Assembly (NCBI RefSeq): GCF_014200725.1
Contig: NZ_JACHCL010000003.1
Span: 186,001 to 250,000, forward strand
From: Janthinobacterium silvisoli
GTDB taxonomy: Bacteria > Pseudomonadota > Gammaproteobacteria > Burkholderiales > Burkholderiaceae_D
DNA length: 64,000 nucleotides
Direction of reading: 5' to 3'
Shown here: piece by piece, positions 1 to 8,321 of the stretch
How the letters are laid out: each line of letters starts with the position of its first letter
Numbering within the stretch: the stretch's first letter is position 1
The notes under the pieces: generated by a model
Seen by the model: the letters and a program-made list of their open reading frames with translations, nothing else
What the model was told of the DNA's origin: nothing
The model's database searches: none
Position numbers and translations under genes: made by a program

Positions 1-380
1 GGCTGCGCACGCTCGTCAAGGCCATCCGCTATCGATGCTGGCGCCGTCTGTGCGGAAGGCGTTACAAGCGGGCTGGCTGGCTGAGGTGTGGCGATGGAAG
101 GCGCTGGCGTATACTGAGGAACAGGCCTGGGCTCCGGGAGCGGATCAAGCTTAGGCTCAACAACGATCTTCCTGGGAATAAATACGGGCGATGTTGGCTG
201 CAGTAATTGTAGCCACACCCGATTGTCAGGCACTGCGGGTATCTGTGACGGCCGGGTGAATATCCAAAGCAGCCCCAGATGCAGCACTACAACGACTGCG
301 ATACGGAACACGGCCTGACGCGGCCAGCCTTCTCCTCTATCGCCAAATACGACCGGGCTTACCGTGGAGAACAGCTTCAT
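1..380 (-). CDS. TonB-like energy transducer, N-terminal part (cut by window edge)
   Basis: The reading frame starts at an ATG at 378-380 on the minus strand and stays open to the window edge, so about 126 codons of the N-terminus are visible. A single hydrophobic segment lies near residues 27-40 (AVVVVLHLGLLWIF). It is followed by a periplasmic-type stretch rich in Pro, Ala, Gln and Thr. A short cytoplasmic tail, one membrane anchor and a Pro-rich spacer is the layout of TonB-like proteins. The diagnostic C-terminal domain lies outside the window, so another anchored Pro-rich envelope protein is possible. No strong ribosome binding site precedes the ATG. Confidence 0.55.
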   Translation of the reverse strand, partial: MKLFSTVSPVVFGDRGEGWPRQAVFRIAVVVVLHLGLLWIFTRPSQIPAVPDNRVWLQLLQPTSPVFIPRKIVVEPKLDPLPEPRPVPQYTPAPSIATPQPASPLVTPSAQTAPASIADGLDERAQ

Positions 381-410
381 TAATGGTCCGGGTTTGACTG
401 AAGATGATGC

Positions 411-448
411 TGGATAGTATGGCATTTTCATTGAGGAAATACTATCCA
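411..448. promoter_or_regulatory. Inverted repeat between divergent genes
   Basis: TGGATAGTAT at 411-420 and its exact reverse complement ATACTATCCA at 439-448 form a 10-bp inverted repeat with an 18-base loop. It lies in the gap between the minus-strand TonB-like gene and the plus-strand gene at 666, so it may be an operator. No U-rich run follows, so it does not look like a terminator. The function is inferred from position only. Confidence 0.35.
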
Positions 449-665
449 ATTATCACCTTCAAATTGGGAGGAGACGGTGCCATACCTGCTATCAAGCAGG
501 CTGAACTTCAACTGACGCCCCTTATCAATTGCGCTATAGTTGCATCCCATAAGACCATCGTCCAGAAACAGCCTGTCGTCTTGTGGCTACACGCACTCTG
601 GCCTCGCGGAATTTTTTATTCATGCACGTACTTATGGTGCTTACCTCCTCACCCGAAGGGAACTT

Positions 666-1217
666 ATGAAGTTTGCAGTCCAAGCCGTACTGGGTTTATC
701 GCTGGCCTTCACCGCCCCCGCATTTGCCGCCAACACGGCGCCCGCAGCACCGCTTGTGGCATCCAACCCCGCCCACGTTCAAGCCGTGCAGAATCTGCTG
801 GCCGCGATGCAGATTGAAAAGGTATTAAAAGGCGTGGCCGCCCGCAGCCGCTACCCGACTGAAGCACAGAAGCAGGCCGTATTCGCCAAGCTCGACAAAA
901 TTCCGCCGGCAGAGGTTTATCAGCGTCTGGCGCCAACGTTGACGAGTACCATTTCCGTGGACACCGCAACCGAGATGACCCGTTTCTATAACACCGCTTA
1001 CGGCAAGCAAGTCATCTACAAGAAGTACAACTCCGGCGCGCAGATCATGATGCCGGGCATGACGGTGGCCCTTGCACCGGAAGAAAAGAAGGAGCGCAAG
1101 CGCGCCGCCTATGTCAAGGCAAGCAAGGAACTGGCCGATGCAGAACCGGCAATCGAGCACGAAGCGTTCAAGCTGTTGCAAGTGATTAATAAGGAAAATA
1201 ATAAGGAAAAGCGCTAA
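666..1217 (+). CDS. Small exported protein, DUF2059-like
   Basis: The 183-residue product starts at the ATG at 666, preceded by GAAGGGAA. The longer frame from 540 has no such site and would bury the signal peptide. Residues 1-21 (ending AFA-A) form a Sec signal peptide. The mature part is helical and charged. A central FYNTAYGKQVIYK stretch resembles the Phe-Tyr-x-Thr-x-x-Gly-x-x core of DUF2059 periplasmic proteins. The C-terminus is very rich in Lys and Glu. The family assignment is tentative, and the biochemical role of DUF2059 proteins is unknown to me. It converges with the protease gene at 1238. Confidence 0.6.
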   Translation: MKFAVQAVLGLSLAFTAPAFAANTAPAAPLVASNPAHVQAVQNLLAAMQIEKVLKGVAARSRYPTEAQKQAVFAKLDKIPPAEVYQRLAPTLTSTISVDTATEMTRFYNTAYGKQVIYKKYNSGAQIMMPGMTVALAPEEKKERKRAAYVKASKELADAEPAIEHEAFKLLQVINKENNKEKR

Positions 1218-1237
1218 GAACAAATGTTGGAACTCAG

Positions 1238-2386
1238 TTAGTCCATACAGAATTGGCTATGCCTGAAATCAAACGTCAGGCTATGGCCAGCAAAAAACTT
1301 GATGCCCAGCGTGGCGTCGAAGGTCTGATTCGGGACGGGCGTACGCACAACGGCGTGAGTCGAGGTGGTTGTGCCGAGCGTGACATGCGCTGCAAACTCT
1401 TCCAGCGGCGTCGTCAGGCCGGCAGTATCCACTCCAAGCACACGCAAGGGCTTGCCCTTTTTCCATGGCATCAAGTCTTTACCGTGTAACAACACATCCA
1501 TATTGGCTCCCGTATCTATCCTGGCCTTGAACGGTATATCGTCGATCAGGATATCGGTTGCCAGTCCGGCAGGTATGCGATTCTTATCCAGCGCCAGTTC
1601 CATGGGGGCACAGTAGCCACGCTCAACCGTGGCAGGATTGAACTGGATCACGCCAGATCGTAAATCCACATTCACAGCATCGAACCTGAGCAAAAAATCA
1701 TAACCAAACAAGCCCAGTGATTGAATACCTTGTTTAAATACGCTTTCTTTTGTGATCACCATCTGGTTTTTGAGCACGGCATTTCCGATAGCGACCTCTT
1801 TGGCGATCAACAGCGCGCTGCTGGGCGCTACTCCCAATGCGCCTGCATTATTCGCTGGAATATCGACTGCATCCAATGTGGTGACGGCTGCAGCGTCCGT
1901 CGGCAAGATCAGCGGTGCACCGCTATCAAAGATCACATCGGTGGCGACGCCATTTACCGCAATCTGGATAACAAGGCGCGACTCAACCTCCAGGTCAGTT
2001 GGCTCATTTCTGGTTCTGGAAGATTGATTTTTTATCTGAATCTGATATCGCCCATGAAAATGCGCTGGCGTCATCGGCGCCAGTGATTCCAGCTTGCTGA
2101 CTGCATCAAAATCCTGATGAATGCCTTTTTCTTTCGCGTATTGCTGCATGCCTTCGACCTTGACCCTGCGCGCATACAATCCGACATCGCCGATAGCCAT
2201 CGCTGGCGCCGCCCAGATCAAATGGCATTCGTAGGAGGCACATGGCGCTGTTTCGCCAGACAGCTTCGCCCATTGAAATCTCTTTAGCTCCGAGAGCAAT
2301 TGATCTTCTTCTGATGTGGCAGATGCCAAACCTGGCAGCATCAATAAAAAGGGAAATAGCAATATCAAGGACTTCAACTTGAGCAT
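1238..2386 (-). CDS. Secreted two-domain retropepsin-like aspartyl protease
   Basis: The product has 382 residues from the ATG at 2386, which places a signal peptide at residues 1-23 (LILLFPFLLMLPGLASA). A longer in-frame start at 2443 would bury it. Two retropepsin-like domains follow each other. The first has Asp154-Ser-Gly in VIFDSGAPLILP and a later GLFGYDFL segment. The second has Asp291-Thr-Gly in ARIDTGANMDVLL and a later ATLGIKFFAG segment. Each domain brings one DSG/DTG catalytic aspartate, so the chain could fold as an internal pseudo-dimer. Bacterial proteins of this type are annotated as aspartyl protease family; substrates are unknown. The ribosome binding site is weak. Confidence 0.75.
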   Translation of the reverse strand: MLKLKSLILLFPFLLMLPGLASATSEEDQLLSELKRFQWAKLSGETAPCASYECHLIWAAPAMAIGDVGLYARRVKVEGMQQYAKEKGIHQDFDAVSKLESLAPMTPAHFHGRYQIQIKNQSSRTRNEPTDLEVESRLVIQIAVNGVATDVIFDSGAPLILPTDAAAVTTLDAVDIPANNAGALGVAPSSALLIAKEVAIGNAVLKNQMVITKESVFKQGIQSLGLFGYDFLLRFDAVNVDLRSGVIQFNPATVERGYCAPMELALDKNRIPAGLATDILIDDIPFKARIDTGANMDVLLHGKDLMPWKKGKPLRVLGVDTAGLTTPLEEFAAHVTLGTTTSTHAVVRTPVPNQTFDATLGIKFFAGHSLTFDFRHSQFCMD

Positions 2387-2475
2387 TTTAAAATTATTTT
2401 TATCAATCAATATTGGCTTTAGACGATATGCGACACAAACCAACTTGGCTTGCTTTTCGATATCGTCATTAATTG

Positions 2476-2511
2476 AATTATTGCAAACGAAAAGCTGCTA
2501 TTGCAATGATT
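2476..2511. promoter_or_regulatory. AT-rich inverted repeat upstream of the protease gene
   Basis: AATTATTGCAA at 2476-2486 and TTGCAATGATT at 2501-2511 pair with one mismatch over 11 bases. The repeat lies about 90-125 bases upstream of the protease start, inside the 320-base gap 2387-2707. It may be an operator or part of the promoter. I see no gene elsewhere in that gap; the only ATG with a good GGAGG (near 2573) stops after six codons. Confidence 0.25.
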
Positions 2512-2707
2512 AATTCATTACAAATTGGAGATACTTAAGATAAAAAGTCGGGGACGGGTAATACACACGCGGAGGAAAAATGATTGAATGGCGGCTGTAG
2601 CGCCTGGTCTGGCTGGAGTTGAGTTTACTGCAGTAGAGTCATGGGAAAGGCGCAAGGAGGAAGGCTGAAAGAGGCATCACTGCGCGAGCAACCCTCCTAT
2701 TGTCAAA

Positions 2708-3844
2708 TCAACGCAACACCAGCCCCGCATACCGCTCACCCATACGCCGGTGCGTAGCCGCATCCGGGTGCAAGTTATCCGGCAGCGGCAATTCTTGCGC
2801 ATCCGCCTCGCCATACAGTTCACGGCCATCGAGGTAAAACAGATGCGCATCGTCCACCGCGCGTAGCTTGACGATTTTTTCCAGTTCGGTCCGGATCACA
2901 TTGAGGGTCAGTTTGCCTGCTGCCCGTTCGGCCGGGTTGCCGGCCGCGTAGAAACTCAGCTTGCCGCTGCTGAGCGCAGCCATGTCGGGCAGGCTGGGGC
3001 CGGGAGTGTCTTCGTGGATGGGGCACAGTATCGGCGAGATGATGTGCAGCGGCGTGCTTGGATGACCCTCGCGGATGGTGTCGATGAAGCCATGCACGGC
3101 CGGGCCGAAGGCGCGCAAGCGCATCACGTCCAGGTTGACCAGGTTGATGCCGAGCTTGATGCTGATCAGGTCAGCCCTGGTATCGCGGATCACGCGGGCG
3201 ACAAAAGGGTCGAGCAGCGCGCTGCCGCCGAAGCCCAGGTTGATCAAATCCACTTTACCTTGTGCTGCCGCCATCGCGGGCCAGGTGGTGCTGGGGCTGG
3301 CAGCGTCCGTGCCATGGCTGATCGAGCTGCCGTGGTGCAGCCAGACCTTGCGGCCGTCGTCCGCGATCGCTTCTATCGGTGCATCGGTACGCAGCGCGAG
3401 AATTTCGGTCGCCTCGTTATACGGCAGCCAGATCTCGATGCGTTTTTCATAGTTAGGCAAGCCGTCGAAGCGCACCGTGCCAGCCGGGCCGGTGTCCATC
3501 TTCATGGAGCCGGCCGCCATGTCGATGGTCATCAGCTTGCCGCCGCTGACACTCTGCTGCGCCACCAGCTGGCCATCGACGATCAAGTCATACAGGCCAT
3601 CCGGACGCGCAGGCGCGCCCACATACACGCGGCGCGTACAGACGGCATCGAGTTCGATCACGGTCGCTTCGCTGCGAAAGACGAAGCGCACGCCGGCTGG
3701 CTGGGCTTCCACCATCGCCAGTTGCGGGTCGCTGCACTGCTGGCGCACCCATACGGGCAAACGATGCGGCAGCACGCCCTGTGCGGTCGCTTCCAGCTCG
3801 ATGGCGCCGCGTAAGATATCGGTGGTGATGGGATGGTTTTGCAT
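2708..3844 (-). CDS. SsfX3-like SGNH/GDSL hydrolase
   Basis: The product has 378 residues from the ATG at 3844. A TTG at 3934 overlaps the upstream receptor stop and gives a longer frame, but its extra 30 residues look non-homologous. The N-terminal beta-rich domain (about 1-160) is followed by an SGNH domain. Its block I is GSSIS with nucleophile Ser174, block II GFGG (Gly207 region), block III GIN (Asn234), and block V Asp356-x-x-His359. The layout and the segments WLHHGSSISH, LGFGGSALLDPFVARVIRD and AFGPAVHGFIDTIREGHP match the group with an SsfX3-type N-terminal domain, which contains esterases and acyltransferases. It lies 86 bases downstream of the TonB receptor on the same strand, so it may act on the imported ligand; that is inference. 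Confidence 0.75.
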   Translation of the reverse strand: MQNHPITTDILRGAIELEATAQGVLPHRLPVWVRQQCSDPQLAMVEAQPAGVRFVFRSEATVIELDAVCTRRVYVGAPARPDGLYDLIVDGQLVAQQSVSGGKLMTIDMAAGSMKMDTGPAGTVRFDGLPNYEKRIEIWLPYNEATEILALRTDAPIEAIADDGRKVWLHHGSSISHGTDAASPSTTWPAMAAAQGKVDLINLGFGGSALLDPFVARVIRDTRADLISIKLGINLVNLDVMRLRAFGPAVHGFIDTIREGHPSTPLHIISPILCPIHEDTPGPSLPDMAALSSGKLSFYAAGNPAERAAGKLTLNVIRTELEKIVKLRAVDDAHLFYLDGRELYGEADAQELPLPDNLHPDAATHRRMGERYAGLVLR

Positions 3845-3930
3845 GCTGCCTGCCTGTGAAAAGTCAAATAAAAAAATGCCTGCGATTGCGCACGCATTAT
3901 AACTTTCCATCGGCAGGCCAGTTGGCAGCC

Positions 3931-6498
3931 TCAATAATCAAGCGAATACGTCAGGCCGATGCTGCGCCCACGGCCACGATAGTCCAGCGCCTGGGCGGCG
4001 ATCAGGCTGCCATACAGGATTTTTGAACGCTGGCCCCAGGTCGTCGTGTAGTCGCGGTTCAGCAGGTTTTGCAGACCAAAACTCAATGTCCCTTTCGGCA
4101 GCTGGTAGGCTCCCAGCAAGTCGAACAGGGCATAACCGGTCAGGCGCTTGCTGCTGGCGTCAGCCACCGCGAATACCTGCGTGCCCTGCAAGCGCAGCGC
4201 CAGCGATGACTGCTTCCAGCCTACATAGGAAGTCAGTTTCGATGGGCTCGACACCGTCACGTCGCGCTTGTTCCAGTCGCCATTGCTTTGCTGCTGCGTA
4301 ATGATGGCCAGCCAGTTGGCGCCCGCATCCCAGTGTTCATTGACGCTGAAATTGAGCTGGCCTTCCAGGCCGATATTGCGCACCTTCTGATTGACCACGC
4401 TGATGTCGAACGTGCTGCGGTTGACTTCAATCGCCTTGTCCGACTGCGAATAAAACAGCGCCACCTGGGCCGACAAAGGCCCGCCGCGATGGCGCCAGCC
4501 CGCTTCCAGCTGGCGCGTCTTGATGCCGCTCATCGGCGAACCGCTGACGTTGATGGAGTTGAGCAGATTCCAGCTGCCGGCCGCACCGCCCACCAGCGCG
4601 TAATTGCCCTGGCCGTAGTATTTGGCCGGGTCGGCCAGTTCAAAGCCTTCCGAATAATTGGTCCACAACTGCTGTTGCGGCGACAGCTTGTACAGCAGGC
4701 CCGCGTTGAGCAAAGTAACGTCGTAGTGGTTCTTGCCGCCGGGGATGGCTTGCGCCGAACGGCCGATACCGACAGCGATCAAACGCTGCTGCGCCGCCTG
4801 CACGAAGTCGTCGACTTCAATATTGGCGCGCTGGTGGCGCAGACCAGCCGACAGCGACAAGACGTCGCTGATGCGCCAGTCAAGCTGTCCATACAGCGCA
4901 TAGATATCCGTCTTGAAGCCAGGGTAGCGGCCCAGCTCTGCAATCTGGTTGAACACCAGGCCACCGCTTTGCAGCGCTTGCGCCGTGTTGAACAAGACTT
5001 GATTGCCTTCGAATTTCTCGTGGTCGTAATCGAGACCATACGTCAGTTTTACCGCATCGAACTGCTTGGCGAAGACGGCTTTCAAACCCGAAGTATCCGT
5101 ATTCTGGCGCGAGGCGGCATAATTCAGCGAGCGGCCAGGCACGCCACCGGCCACAAAATTGTCGATGCCGGGGAACGGGTAAAAGTCCAGCTTTTCACTG
5201 CGCGTATAGGCTTGCAGATAAAAGTCCTGGCCGCCCGGCACATTGGCCGCATGGTAGTCCACCGACAGCATATGACGCTTGGTGCGCGGTTTGACGCTAG
5301 ACGAAAAACCATCGCGGATATCGAGCAGCGCCGGATTGACGGGCGCCGCCGTCAGCTGGATCGCGCCGCCCAGATTCAGTCCCAGGTAGAGCGCCTTGCC
5401 CGGCTGGAAACCCGAGTCGTACACCTGCGCCAGCAGCTTCAAATCCTGGCCGGGGGCCAGCTTGATATCGAGGTTGGCCAGCAAGTCGATCGACTGGTTG
5501 TATTGCAAATCGGTCTGAGTGATGTCCGGGATTACGGCCTTGCCATTGCCATCGTAGCTGGCGCCCGTCTTGCCATACACGAAACCGAGGCGGCCAAATA
5601 CGCTGTCATTGCCGCCTGCGACCGATTGCGCCACATGCCAGTCCAGGTCATCGCCATTGCGCAAGCCACTGCGCCCACCTACTTCGCTGGTAAAGGCCAG
5701 CGCGCCCGATGCAGCGCGCTTGGTGACGATGTTGATCACGCCGCCGGTAGCATTGCCGCCATACAGGGCGCTGGCGCCAGACAGCACTTCGATGCGTTCG
5801 ATATTGAAGGGATCGATGGAGTCGAACTGGCGGCTCAGTGCGCGCGAGCCATTGAGCGACACGCCATCGATCATCACCAGCGCGCTGCGGCCGCGCAGGT
5901 TCTGGCCAAACGCCGTGCGGCCTTGCGGGCCGATATCGAGGCCTGGCACCAGGTTGCCCAGCATTTCCTTCAGCGGTACGCCGGCGCGCGCCTGGGCGGC
6001 GATACTGTCGCTGCCGATGATCCAGGCCGTGCTGGGAATTTCCGTGATCTGGGTCGGCGTGCGCGCCCCCACTACCAGCACTTCGCTCAGCACGGGCGCG
6101 GCCACCACATGCGTCTGCGTTACAGATGTAGCAGATGCAGCAGCGGCGCGCTGGATCAGGAAACTGCCACTGCCCTGCACCGCGGCGGCCAGGCCACTGC
6201 CTTGCAATATCGTCTCGAAACCCGATTGCAAGCTATGGCTGCCATTCAAGCCTGCCGATACCTGGCCCTGGACCAGCGCCGGATCGAAGGCGACGATGAC
6301 GTCGGCCTGCTGCGCGAATTTATTCAGTACGCTGCTCAAAGGACCGGCAGCGATGTTGTATTGCCTGTGTGCCGCTGCGGCAGCGACTGGCGCTTGCGCG
6401 TGGGCTGCCGGCGCCATGAAGAGCGTGGCGCCGGCGGCGCACAGCAGTGTGAGTCTGGCCGCCAGGCGCAGCGGGTGGAGGGTGTTTTTCGAGGTCAT
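3931..6498 (-). CDS. IutA-like TonB-dependent siderophore receptor with signalling domain
   Basis: This 855-residue outer-membrane receptor has a signal peptide (1-35), an STN signalling domain (about 46-117), a TonB-box-like SEVLVVGAR (138-146), a plug (about 150-265) and a barrel. The plug segment SRQFDSIDPFNIERIEVLSG followed by ALYGG and TGGVINIVTK is strikingly close to the ferric-aerobactin receptor IutA, which lacks the STN domain. The ligand is therefore probably a hydroxamate/citrate siderophore of the aerobactin kind, by inference. The upstream FecR and FecI genes fit cell-surface signalling, in which the loaded receptor talks to FecR and releases the sigma factor. Its start is 107 bases after the fecR stop, where a sigma-factor-dependent promoter could lie. 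Confidence 0.88.
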   Translation of the reverse strand: MTSKNTLHPLRLAARLTLLCAAGATLFMAPAAHAQAPVAAAAAHRQYNIAAGPLSSVLNKFAQQADVIVAFDPALVQGQVSAGLNGSHSLQSGFETILQGSGLAAAVQGSGSFLIQRAAAASATSVTQTHVVAAPVLSEVLVVGARTPTQITEIPSTAWIIGSDSIAAQARAGVPLKEMLGNLVPGLDIGPQGRTAFGQNLRGRSALVMIDGVSLNGSRALSRQFDSIDPFNIERIEVLSGASALYGGNATGGVINIVTKRAASGALAFTSEVGGRSGLRNGDDLDWHVAQSVAGGNDSVFGRLGFVYGKTGASYDGNGKAVIPDITQTDLQYNQSIDLLANLDIKLAPGQDLKLLAQVYDSGFQPGKALYLGLNLGGAIQLTAAPVNPALLDIRDGFSSSVKPRTKRHMLSVDYHAANVPGGQDFYLQAYTRSEKLDFYPFPGIDNFVAGGVPGRSLNYAASRQNTDTSGLKAVFAKQFDAVKLTYGLDYDHEKFEGNQVLFNTAQALQSGGLVFNQIAELGRYPGFKTDIYALYGQLDWRISDVLSLSAGLRHQRANIEVDDFVQAAQQRLIAVGIGRSAQAIPGGKNHYDVTLLNAGLLYKLSPQQQLWTNYSEGFELADPAKYYGQGNYALVGGAAGSWNLLNSINVSGSPMSGIKTRQLEAGWRHRGGPLSAQVALFYSQSDKAIEVNRSTFDISVVNQKVRNIGLEGQLNFSVNEHWDAGANWLAIITQQQSNGDWNKRDVTVSSPSKLTSYVGWKQSSLALRLQGTQVFAVADASSKRLTGYALFDLLGAYQLPKGTLSFGLQNLLNRDYTTTWGQRSKILYGSLIAAQALDYRGRGRSIGLTYSLDY

Positions 6499-6605
6499 GT
6501 CGGTTCCTGTCGTTTCCTGTGGATGAGTGCATGCAATTGGCTCGCTACAGTAACCATGACGAAGCAGAACGGCGCAAGGACAGCGGCGCAGTAAAAAATA
6601 GTGAA

Positions 6606-7586
6606 TTATTTTTTTGGCTTGACCGATACCACGGTCAAAAACGGCGTGTAATGCTCGACCGTGATCGGCAGCAGCGCCTGCAAGGTCGTCAGGGTGCGGT
6701 CGCCATCGTCGAGCGCAAATACGCCGGAGACGCGCACTGCCTGCATTTGCGCCGCGTCGTAACGGAGCAGACCACGGCGGTAGCGCGACAACTCGGCCAG
6801 CACTTCGGACAACGGCGCGTTATCGGCCACCAGGCGGCCGCGTACCCAGCTGGCAGCCTGCCCGGCATCGACAGCTTGCGGGGCACTGACGGCGTTGGCG
6901 GTGATGCGCACGCGCTGGTCCGGCAAAACGGTGCGCGATGAGCTGCCATCTGCGCTGCCTGCCCTTACCATTGACTCCAGCACCGTCACCACGGTGGCGC
7001 CAGCTTCCCGCCGCACCAGGTAGCGCGTGCCGAGCGCACGCGCCTCGCCGTCTGGCGTATGCACAGCAAATGGCTGTGATGCTGGGTCGGCAATGTGCGC
7101 CACTTGCACCAGCACTTCGCCGGCCAGCAAGTCAACGCGGCGCGCATGGCCGTCATAGCGGATGTTCACAGCGCTGCCGCTGTTCAAGGTCAGCGTGCTA
7201 TGGTCGGCCAGTTCCACCACGCGCCGTTCGCCTGCCGCCGTGCGGTAATCGGCGTTCCAGTATCGGGCCTGCGGCCATTGCGCCAACATGCCACCGCCGG
7301 CCAGCAGCAGCGCTACAGTCAGGGCCAGCTTGATGACCTTGCGCCTTGGCCTGCGCTGGCCTTCCAGCGCAGCACGCGCAGGTTCGGCCGGCAAGCCATC
7401 GAAACGCGCAAAGATGCCTTCCATACGGTGCGCCGCCAGCGCGTTTTGCGGATGCTGCGCGCACCAGTCGCGGTAGGCGCGGCGTTCTTCCTCGCTGGCC
7501 AGGCCCGAACTCAAATGCGTCAGCCACAGGATGGCCTTGTCCACGACCGCGTCGTCGGGTTCCGGCTGCACGCTGTTGGCCATCAT
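6606..7586 (-). CDS. FecR-family sigma factor regulator
   Basis: The 326-residue protein has an N-terminal cytoplasmic anti-sigma segment (about 12-60, with WLTHLSSG and RRAYRDW). One membrane helix follows (about 84-103), then a periplasmic FecR domain (about 112-205) and a C-terminal STN-like domain (about 250-325, PLSEVLAELSRYR). This is the standard FecR layout for relaying the state of a TonB receptor to an ECF sigma factor. The start overlaps the sigma factor stop in an ATGA tetranucleotide (7583-7586), which implies translational coupling. A second ATG follows directly, so the start could be one codon later. Confidence 0.92.
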   Translation of the reverse strand: MMANSVQPEPDDAVVDKAILWLTHLSSGLASEEERRAYRDWCAQHPQNALAAHRMEGIFARFDGLPAEPARAALEGQRRPRRKVIKLALTVALLLAGGGMLAQWPQARYWNADYRTAAGERRVVELADHSTLTLNSGSAVNIRYDGHARRVDLLAGEVLVQVAHIADPASQPFAVHTPDGEARALGTRYLVRREAGATVVTVLESMVRAGSADGSSSRTVLPDQRVRITANAVSAPQAVDAGQAASWVRGRLVADNAPLSEVLAELSRYRRGLLRYDAAQMQAVRVSGVFALDDGDRTLTTLQALLPITVEHYTPFLTVVSVKPKK

Positions 7587-8155
7587 GCGGCGGCCGGATA
7601 CAGCACGCGGTAGCAGTGGCCGAGCGCACTGGCCAGGTATTGCTTGACCATGCTGGCAGACACCCCAAGTTCGGTAGCGATTTCCGCGTGGCCCAGGCCA
7701 TCGAGACGGCTCAGCAGAAATGCGCGGCGCGGCTTGGCAGCCAGGCCATCGAGCATGCTGCTGATGGTCTCGAGCGCCTGCACGGCCTGCATGATCTGTT
7801 CAGGTGTATCGGCGCAGGCAGGGTCATCGCCCTGCAAGCGGTACAGGGCTTCGAGATAAGTCTGTTCCAGCAGGCGGCGGCGCTGCTCGTCGATCAGGAT
7901 GCGCGTGGCCGTGGTGACCATGAAGGCGCGCGGCTGTTCCAGCTGGCGGGGATCGGGCAGCAGCAAAATGCGGGCGAAGGCCTCCTGCACCAGATCTGCC
8001 GCGCGGTGCTGGCATCCGGTCTTCTTGCGCAGCCACGCTGAAAGCCAACCATGGTGCTTGTGGAACAGCAGGCTGATCAATTCATTGCGCTGGATGCTGT
8101 CGGCAGACACGCCCTCCTCCCGAATGCCGTTATGGATTGTGATTGCTGCGTTCAT
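7583..8155 (-). CDS. FecI-type ECF sigma factor
   Basis: The 190-residue protein has a sigma region 2 (about 25-92, with DLVQEAFARI and TRILIDEQRRR) and a region 4 helix-turn-helix (about 128-182, HAEIATELGVSASMVKQYL). It belongs to the FecI class, which drives TonB-receptor genes when released by FecR. I chose the ATG at 8155. Frame-internal starts exist further upstream (8164 and 8245), but they lie deeper inside the preceding small gene. The start overlaps the end of the 63-residue membrane protein gene by 26 bases. Confidence 0.88.
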   Translation of the reverse strand: MNAAITIHNGIREEGVSADSIQRNELISLLFHKHHGWLSAWLRKKTGCQHRAADLVQEAFARILLLPDPRQLEQPRAFMVTTATRILIDEQRRRLLEQTYLEALYRLQGDDPACADTPEQIMQAVQALETISSMLDGLAAKPRRAFLLSRLDGLGHAEIATELGVSASMVKQYLASALGHCYRVLYPAAA

Positions 8156-8321
8156 CGGGGCCATGCCACTGGGCCCGCATGCAGCGCACCACCACGAAAA
8201 TCGGTGCAGCCAGTCCCACCCAGCACAGCCAGTCCCAGACACCATCGCCCAGAATGCCGGCGGCCAGGCCGCCCAGGCTCAATGCCGCCAGCAGCAGCGG
8301 CCAACCCCAGGTACCGTTCAT
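8130..8321 (-). CDS. Small two-helix inner membrane protein of the iron operon
   Basis: This 63-residue protein is almost entirely hydrophobic, with two predicted membrane helices (WPLLLAALSLGGLAAGILG and WLCWVGLAAPIFVVV) and a polar C-terminal tail. Its ATG overlaps the stop of the PepSY gene in an ATGA (8318-8321), and its end overlaps the sigma factor start. This tight packing supports it as a real member of the operon. I do not recognise a family. It may assist the PepSY protein in the inner membrane, by context only. Confidence 0.7.
   Translation of the reverse strand: MNGTWGWPLLLAALSLGGLAAGILGDGVWDWLCWVGLAAPIFVVVRCMRAQWHGPDERSNHNP

Noticed and set aside
404..817. 137-residue frame upstream of the DUF2059-like gene
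   Set aside because: It overlaps the better-supported frame with a signal peptide, and its sequence has no protein-like pattern.
4288..6594. 768-residue plus-strand frame across the TonB receptor gene
   Set aside because: It is antisense to a well-supported receptor with signal peptide and domain motifs. Long open antisense frames are expected at this GC content. Its own sequence has no signature.
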